The notes beneath the pieces are model-generated. The model was not told the DNA's origin. It did not search any database and saw only the letters and a program-made list of their open reading frames with translations. A DNA stretch of 16,853 bases from DATLOJ01 sp035536315 (GTDB lineage: Bacteria; Actinomycetota; CADDZG01; JAHWKV01). Where the stretch lies: assembly GCA_035536315.1 (NCBI GenBank), contig DATLOJ010000053.1, positions 1 to 16,853 on the forward strand, in the 5' to 3' direction. The translations under genes and the position numbers were made by a program. Shown piece by piece: positions 12,896-16,853 of this stretch (position 1 is the first letter of the stretch; each line of letters opens with the position of its first letter).

Positions 12896-13733
12896 TCTGC
12901 CTGCAAAGTCGCTCGAGATCTTCCTGAGAACCGAACTCGATGATGATTTTGCCTTTGCCCTTCCCCATCTTTATTCCCACTCTTGTAGATAACTCGTCCC
13001 CGAGGCGCTCCGCAAGTGCAACGAGGCCCGGGGCCTCGGTGGAAGGGCGGGCCACTCGCGCCGTCCGCGAGGTGGGCGAAGCGTCGCGCTCCTGCCTGAC
13101 GAGATCCTCGGTCTGCCTGACGGACAGGCCCTCGGCGAAGACTCGCTGGGCGATGCGCAGGATCAAAGGGTTTCCTAACAGCCCGTGAAGCGCACGAACG
13201 TGGCCGGCCGAAAGCTTGCCTTCGATAACCATGCGCTGCAGATCGTCCGGCAGCTCCAGAAGGCGCAGGGCATTTGAAACCGCGGGCCGGGAGAGCCCGA
13301 CGCGCTCGGCCAGTTGCTCATGGGTAAGGCCCGCATCTTCGATCAGCTGTTGGTAGGCGGCCGCTTCCTCTAGGGGGTTCAGGTCCTGCCTCTGAAGGTT
13401 CTCGACCAGCGCACGCTCCAGAGCTCCACGGTCGTCCGTCTCGACAATGAGGGCCGGAATCATCGAAAGGCCCGCTCTGTGTGCGGCCCGCCACCTTCTT
13501 TCTCCCATCACCAGCTCGTAGCGGTCGTCGGGCTTTCGCCGCACGACGACCGGCTGGAGGAGACCAAGGCGCCCTATCGAAGCGCTGAGCTCGATTAGCG
13601 AACTTTCATCAAAGTGCCTGCGGGGTTGCCGGGGATTGGGCTTGATCGCGGAGACAGGGATTTCCTCCAGAACCCTCGCGCCTGACGGTATCAATGCCCC
13701 GAGACCGCGGCCGAGGCCTCCCTGCGGACTCAA
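12858..13733 (-). CDS. parB: Chromosome-partitioning protein ParB (CTPase clamp)
   Basis: Binds parS, uses CTP to close into a sliding clamp, and with ParA segregates newly replicated origins. The 291 residues follow the family order: N-terminal 'GGLGRGLGALIPSG' (5-18) that contacts ParA, the ParB/Srx domain with 'NPRQPRRHFD' (33-42), the CTP-binding box 'GERRWRA' (77-83) and 'ENLQRQDLNPLEEA' (111-124), a helix-turn-helix (about 136-162, 'LTHEQLAERVGLSRPAVSNALRLLELP'), and a C-terminal dimerisation domain (about 230-285). The TTG start at 13733 overlaps the parA stop as TTGA, and the N-terminal motif confirms it. A perfect parS core lies about 1.7 kb upstream in the same cluster. Domain content and length are normal for an actinobacterial ParB. 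Confidence 0.97.
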   Translation of the reverse strand: MSPQGGLGRGLGALIPSGARVLEEIPVSAIKPNPRQPRRHFDESSLIELSASIGRLGLLQPVVVRRKPDDRYELVMGERRWRAAHRAGLSMIPALIVETDDRGALERALVENLQRQDLNPLEEAAAYQQLIEDAGLTHEQLAERVGLSRPAVSNALRLLELPDDLQRMVIEGKLSAGHVRALHGLLGNPLILRIAQRVFAEGLSVRQTEDLVRQERDASPTSRTARVARPSTEAPGLVALAERLGDELSTRVGIKMGKGKGKIIIEFGSQEDLERLCRQIAPGAWAEESSD

Positions 13734-14863
13734 TGCTGATCTCCCTGTTGGGGCTGATACGAACCGTGATGCATCGACTCCTCCTCCACTTGTGCTTCGT
13801 TAATTTCTCTTTCGGCCTCCTGAAGCTCCACTTCCGAGCCGGGGGCGATCGCGCTCAAGGCCTCGACCTCAGGTCCCACATGAGGGCTGGGGGCGGTGCT
13901 CTCCTCGAGCTCGGCCGTGCGCTCATCAGGAAACGACTGGGTCGGCGGACCGGCCGGCGATCCTCCCTCCGCGAGGGCCTCCGGCGGTCCTGCCCTTTCC
14001 TCAGCGGTGTGGCCGAAGCTCGCAACCGCTCCATTTGGGAGCACCTCGCCGGGGGTTTGCCTAGCCAGCTGCTCTGCGACCGCACGGTACGCGAGAGATC
14101 CTTTGGATGTAGGCGCATACAGAGCGACAGGCTGTCCGAACGAGGGGGCCTCACTTAGCCGCACGCTCCTGGGCACTACGGCCTCGCAAACCTTGCCCGG
14201 AAAATGGCTCCTTACCTCGGCTGCGACCTGTTCCGACAGCTTGGTCCGGGCGTCGTACATTGTGAGCACGATCCCGCTGACGCTCAAGTCAGGGTTGAGG
14301 TTGCTCTGGATCAGAGTGACATTTTGCAGAAGCTGCCCGAGACCCTCGAGAGCGTAGTACTCGCACTGGATAGGCACGATCGCTTCTCCCGCAGCCGCTA
14401 GAGCGTTGATCGTGAGGAGGCCGAGCGAGGGGGGACAGTCGATGAGCACGTAGTCGAAGTCACCCTCGACCTCCTCTAGAGCCTTCTTCAGCTTGAGCTC
14501 TCGGGAAAACGCCGGGACGAGCTCTATCTCGGCCCCGGCCAGGTCGATGTTGGATGGAACGCAGAACAGGTTGCGAACGGATGTGGCTTCGATTGCATCG
14601 TCGATGGACCTGCCCTCGACGATGACCTGGTAGATATTTCCAGCTACCCTGTGAGGGTCGACCCCCAGTCCGGTGGTGGCGTTGGCCTGAGGATCTAGAT
14701 CTACGACGAGCACGCGGGCGCCCTCGAGAGCCAGCCAGGCGGCAAGGTTGACCGTACTCGTGCTCTTACCCACCCCACCTTTTTGATTGACCACCGCCAT
14801 AATCCGAGTAGCGGACGGTTTCGGCCAGGGAGTTTTGACGGTGGCAGCAGCCTTTTCAACCAT
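13730..14863 (-). CDS. parA: Chromosome-partitioning ATPase ParA (Soj) with long C-terminal tail
   Basis: A 377-aa MinD/ParA-type ATPase that binds DNA non-specifically in its ATP form and moves ParB-parS complexes. The deviant Walker A KGGVGKS is at 28-34 ('VVNQKGGVGKST'), followed by 'VDLDPQANATTGLGV' and Walker B 'YVLIDCPPSLGLLTINAL'; 'TMYDARTKLSEQV' and 'VPRSVRLSEAPSFGQP' are Soj hallmarks. The core ends near residue 269 (LAYRAVAEQLARQ). The remaining 108 residues form an unusual acidic, Pro/Glu/Ala-rich tail. I chose the ATG at 14863 because it overlaps the rsmG stop by 8 nt; a further ATG at 14926 lies inside rsmG and would add 21 unrelated residues. The N-terminal 'EKAAATVKTPWPKPSATR' extension is typical for actinobacterial ParA. 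The stop overlaps parB. Confidence 0.96.
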   Translation of the reverse strand: MVEKAAATVKTPWPKPSATRIMAVVNQKGGVGKSTSTVNLAAWLALEGARVLVVDLDPQANATTGLGVDPHRVAGNIYQVIVEGRSIDDAIEATSVRNLFCVPSNIDLAGAEIELVPAFSRELKLKKALEEVEGDFDYVLIDCPPSLGLLTINALAAAGEAIVPIQCEYYALEGLGQLLQNVTLIQSNLNPDLSVSGIVLTMYDARTKLSEQVAAEVRSHFPGKVCEAVVPRSVRLSEAPSFGQPVALYAPTSKGSLAYRAVAEQLARQTPGEVLPNGAVASFGHTAEERAGPPEALAEGGSPAGPPTQSFPDERTAELEESTAPSPHVGPEVEALSAIAPGSEVELQEAEREINEAQVEEESMHHGSYQPQQGDQH

Positions 14864-15455
14864 GTTTACGCATGATAAGCGCCGATTGTGAGATATCAAT
14901 GGAAGCGCGAAGCTTTTCGACTTCAATCGAAGCGATCCCCGGAAAGTCGTCTAGATTGGGCTTCGCTGCTTCCTCCCCGGAGGTCAGGACAATCAGGCCT
15001 CCGGGGACCACCAGGGGGCTACAGAGCTGGGAGGCACGCCTGGGAGCTGCCAGTGCACGGGCGACAGCCGATTCTGCCCTTTCAGGCTCCACGTCGGCCC
15101 ATTCCTGCGCCCTGGACCGAATCACTCTGACGTCCAAGCGGAGGTCCCGGACTGCCTTTTCCAGGAATCCGACCGCCTTGCTGCGCGGCTCCACAAGCGT
15201 GCCCTTCCCGGGGTTCACTATCGCAAGGGGAAGGCCCGGCAGGCCCCCACCTGAGCCCACGTCCACGAAAGTCCGGCCCTCGAGGACGTTGTTCAGAAGC
15301 AACGCACGTGCAATCTGCTCGAGAATCTGTGATTCAGGAAATCCAACCAGGCCGAGGCGGCGAGCGGGGCCGGTCAGAAGCTCGGCAAAGCGTAGGAGAG
15401 ACGGAAGCGCTTCCGCAGGGGCGAGGGACGAAAGCCAAGGGGGAACACGTTTCAC
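14856..15455 (-). CDS. rsmG: 16S rRNA (guanine-N7) methyltransferase RsmG (GidB)
   Basis: Methylates G527 (E. coli numbering) of 16S rRNA using S-adenosylmethionine; loss of the enzyme typically gives low-level streptomycin resistance. The 199 residues contain the SAM-binding motif 'FVDVGSGGGLPGLPLAI' (63-79), 'LVEPRSKAVGFLEKAV', and 'ESAVARALAAP', matching the GidB conserved block. The N-terminal helical region ('LPSLLRFAELLTGPARRLGLVG') replaces the longer lead typical of the family, so the protein is slightly short. The GTG at 15455 lies inside the parS palindrome, 25 bp after the khpB stop. No Shine-Dalgarno is visible before it, as parS occupies the site. It overlaps parA by 8 nt. The gene is part of the conserved yidC-khpB-rsmG-parA-parB order. 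Confidence 0.96.
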   Translation of the reverse strand: MKRVPPWLSSLAPAEALPSLLRFAELLTGPARRLGLVGFPESQILEQIARALLLNNVLEGRTFVDVGSGGGLPGLPLAIVNPGKGTLVEPRSKAVGFLEKAVRDLRLDVRVIRSRAQEWADVEPERAESAVARALAAPRRASQLCSPLVVPGGLIVLTSGEEAAKPNLDDFPGIASIEVEKLRASIDISQSALIMRKHG

Positions 15456-15462
15456 GTGAAAC
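15449..15462. promoter_or_regulatory. parS centromere site
   Basis: GTTTCACGTGAAAC is a perfect 14-bp palindrome identical to the core of the bacterial parS consensus (TGTTTCACGTGAAACA); only the outermost base on each side differs. It is the ParB nucleation site, and its presence beside parAB marks origin proximity. The central GTG on the minus strand is the rsmG start codon. Confidence 0.95.
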
Positions 15463-15480
15463 TCTTCCCGGCCGATCCGT

Positions 15481-16041
15481 CTAAGAACTCTCCGCCTTTT
15501 GGATTACCACGCGGCGGCGGGGCTCGGCCCCTTCGCTGAAGCTCCGAACGCCCTCGATGCCGGCGATCGTGTCGTGGACAATCTTCCGGTCGTAGGCGCT
15601 CATCGGCTCGAGCTCAATCTCGTCGCCCTGCAGGGCAGCTTCGGCGGCTTCGCCCGCCTTCTCTTCCAGAGCGGTTCGGCGGCGGTCCCGGTATCCCTCG
15701 ACATCGAGCTGGATACGCAAGCGGGTACGGGCTTGGCGCTGAATAACGGTGCGGAGTAGCTCCTGGATTGCATCCAGTGTTTGGCCCTTCCGCCCGATGA
15801 GCAGTCCGGAGTCTGCGCCGGTAATCTCGACTAGCAGTTGGCCATTCTCCTCGATCCGAGCGTCGACTTCTCCGTCGACCTCCATAGCGTCGAGCAGACC
15901 ATCGAGGAAATCGAGAGCGTCCTCTCTGGCATCGGCCATGATCTGCTCCAGCTGTGCCTCGGTGGGGGCGTCCTCCCCCTCCTGGCGCGTCTCGTCAACA
16001 TCGGCGTCCTCGACCTGCTCCGGCATGCTCTCGTCGCTCAT
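15481..16041 (-). CDS. khpB: RNA-binding protein Jag/KhpB (KH and R3H domains)
   Basis: A 186-aa cytoplasmic RNA-binding protein. Residues 1-35 are acidic and probably disordered. The KH domain spans about 40-115 with the G-R-K-G loop (83-86 in 'GLLIGRKGQTLDAIQELLR'), and the R3H domain about 118-182 ('EGYRDRRRTALEEKA' to 'RRRVVIQK') with the R142-x3-H146 motif. The Jag_N domain found in Firmicutes homologues is absent, as is usual in actinobacteria. The ATG at 16041 overlaps the yidC stop (ATGA). The frame extends further upstream inside yidC, but that part reads as low-complexity shadow sequence. KhpB partners with KhpA and binds many RNAs in Gram-positive bacteria, affecting cell division and elongation. 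Confidence 0.94.
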   Translation of the reverse strand: MSDESMPEQVEDADVDETRQEGEDAPTEAQLEQIMADAREDALDFLDGLLDAMEVDGEVDARIEENGQLLVEITGADSGLLIGRKGQTLDAIQELLRTVIQRQARTRLRIQLDVEGYRDRRRTALEEKAGEAAEAALQGDEIELEPMSAYDRKIVHDTIAGIEGVRSFSEGAEPRRRVVIQKAESS

Positions 16042-16853
16042 CTGCGCTTGCCCTTCTTCTTCTTGCGCTTGCGGGCACCATGACCCTTTGGCTTGCCGCG
16101 CGGGGGCCCATTGGTCGTCGCCTTCTGGTTCGCCTGCCCGTCGGAAACGGACTTGCCAACCTGGACCACTCCGTTGCCCTTCGGGACTTCCTCCGCCTCG
16201 GGGAGCACGGCGGCCTTCGAAGGGGCCGGAGTTGCGATCTCCTCTTTCGTTCCCACCTTCCCGATCCCGTATTTGCGGTTCAGGATGGACTTTTCGACCA
16301 CAGTCCACAGGGAGCTTGTGATCCAGTAGACCGTCAGCCCGATGGGGAATGAGAACGAGGAGATCACGATCATGTACGGCAGGAACTTCATCATTCGGGC
16401 CATGCTCTGCATTTGCCTGTAGGTGGGATCGTTTTCACTGCCCGGGGGAGGGGCCATGTCCGGCGCAAGCACCTTCTGCTGCAAGTAGGTCACAGCGAAC
16501 ATCACGACGACTGCGATGTAGTACGGCAACGCCTCCAGCCAGCCCCCCTGTCGGTACGCAAGTATCGGAGACAGGCCCAGCTGCATCCCCAGGAACACCC
16601 CACCGTTTCGCGCGACGACCGCTTTGAGGGCACTGCCTGCTGGAAGGTAGTAGCCGCCGATGCAGTTGTCTCGGGCGGTGGAGAAGAACTTCTTACAGCC
16701 TCTCAGGACCATGAACATGCCGAACAGAATTGGCATCTGGATGAGCATGACCGGGGCCATCTTGAAGCAGCCGGCCGGGTTGACGTCGTGCTCTTTGAAG
16801 AGCTTCATCTGCTCCTCGTAGAGTTTCTGCCGGTCGTCGCGGTACTTGGCCTG
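16038..16853 (-). CDS. yidC: Membrane protein insertase YidC (5' end outside window)
   Basis: Inserts and folds membrane proteins, alone or with SecYEG. The visible 271 residues start inside the coding sequence ('QAKYRDDRQKLYEEQMKLFKEHDVNPAGC'), the conserved cytoplasmic loop, and the frame is open to the right edge, so the N-terminal part is missing. Membrane helices follow ('MAPVMLIQMPILFGMFMVL', 'ALPYYIAVVVMFAVTYLQQKVLAP', 'FLPYMIVISSFSFPIGLTVYWITSSLWTVVEK'). The C-terminal ~85 residues are cytoplasmic, rich in Ala/Pro/Gly and ending in a Lys/Arg-rich stretch (ARKRKKKKGKRR), typical of Gram-positive YidC proteins, where the basic tail contacts ribosomes. The stop overlaps the khpB start by 4 nt (ATGA). 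Confidence 0.95.
   Translation of the reverse strand, partial: QAKYRDDRQKLYEEQMKLFKEHDVNPAGCFKMAPVMLIQMPILFGMFMVLRGCKKFFSTARDNCIGGYYLPAGSALKAVVARNGGVFLGMQLGLSPILAYRQGGWLEALPYYIAVVVMFAVTYLQQKVLAPDMAPPPGSENDPTYRQMQSMARMMKFLPYMIVISSFSFPIGLTVYWITSSLWTVVEKSILNRKYGIGKVGTKEEIATPAPSKAAVLPEAEEVPKGNGVVQVGKSVSDGQANQKATTNGPPRGKPKGHGARKRKKKKGKRR

Noticed and set aside
15305..15310. Second CACGTG within rsmG
   Set aside because: Flanking bases (ACG and CAA) do not fit the GTTT...AAAC arms of parS.
14872..15459. Long plus-strand frame opposite rsmG
   Set aside because: Arg/Ser/Pro-rich composition typical of the antisense frame of a high-GC gene; rsmG on the other strand has clear motifs.
16042..16308. 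Upstream extension of the khpB frame inside yidC
   Set aside because: Reads as Gly/Arg/Gln-rich shadow sequence of the yidC tail; ATG 16041 overlapping the yidC stop is the natural start.
1..16853. CRISPR arrays, insertion sequences, tRNA/rRNA genes, prophage or defence genes
   Set aside because: None seen; all long frames are explained by chromosomal genes, and the only direct repeat is the 60-bp-period pair at 5617-5714.

Overview
The window is a chromosomal segment from a high-GC (roughly 60% by eye) member of the Actinomycetota. The gene order matches the conserved block on one side of the replication origin that in Mycobacterium runs from Rv3909 to Rv3921c: a DUF6049 protein, MurJ, an ECF sigma factor with its anti-sigma factor, TrxB, TrxA and a CwlM-type amidase on one strand. 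Facing them on the other strand are YidC, Jag/KhpB, RsmG, ParA and ParB. A perfect 14-bp parS core at 15449-15462 confirms an origin-proximal position. I cannot place the organism below phylum level. ATG, GTG and TTG starts are all used and Shine-Dalgarno sequences are mostly absent.

Layout. (1) 1-5167, plus strand: the 3' part of a DUF6049 membrane-anchored protein, murJ, a 125-aa single-pass membrane protein, and a receptor-type Ser/Thr kinase with an extracellular domain resembling the one that ends mycobacterial MviN. Gaps are 8 bp or less. (2) 5188-6846, minus strand: an unrecognised polytopic membrane protein with a proline-rich, acidic tail. (3) 6858-8299, plus strand: ECF sigma factor and zinc-finger anti-sigma factor, overlapping by 1 nt. 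(4) 8306-9400: a small zinc-ribbon membrane protein (minus) and a divergent AMIN-like lipoprotein (plus). (5) 9450-12755, plus strand: trxB, a secreted M23 peptidase, trxA and the CwlM-like amidase. (6) 12740-16853, minus strand: yidC (partial) > khpB > rsmG > parA > parB > a small membrane-protein ORF that I propose here. The genes are tightly coupled, with ATGA, ATGGTTGA and TTGA overlaps.

How the genes fit together. The left half deals with envelope biogenesis: lipid II flipping (MurJ), a transmembrane kinase able to sense the cell surface, CwlM-type regulation and a LytM-type hydrolase. A sigma/anti-sigma pair probably answers envelope or redox stress, together with thioredoxin. The right half is the origin-side segregation, ribosome-maturation and membrane-insertion module.

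I see no CRISPR array, insertion sequence, tRNA, rRNA or prophage, and no gene-free stretch longer than 300 bp. No wholly new system is evident. The points of most interest are: an active kinase separate from MurJ (fused and inactive in mycobacteria); a hairpin lying exactly between a strong Shine-Dalgarno and the trxA start codon; parS sitting on the rsmG start codon; a recurring -10-like hexamer about 7 nt before SD-less starts, including one overlapping bidirectional pair; and a previously uncalled small ORF between parB and the amidase.
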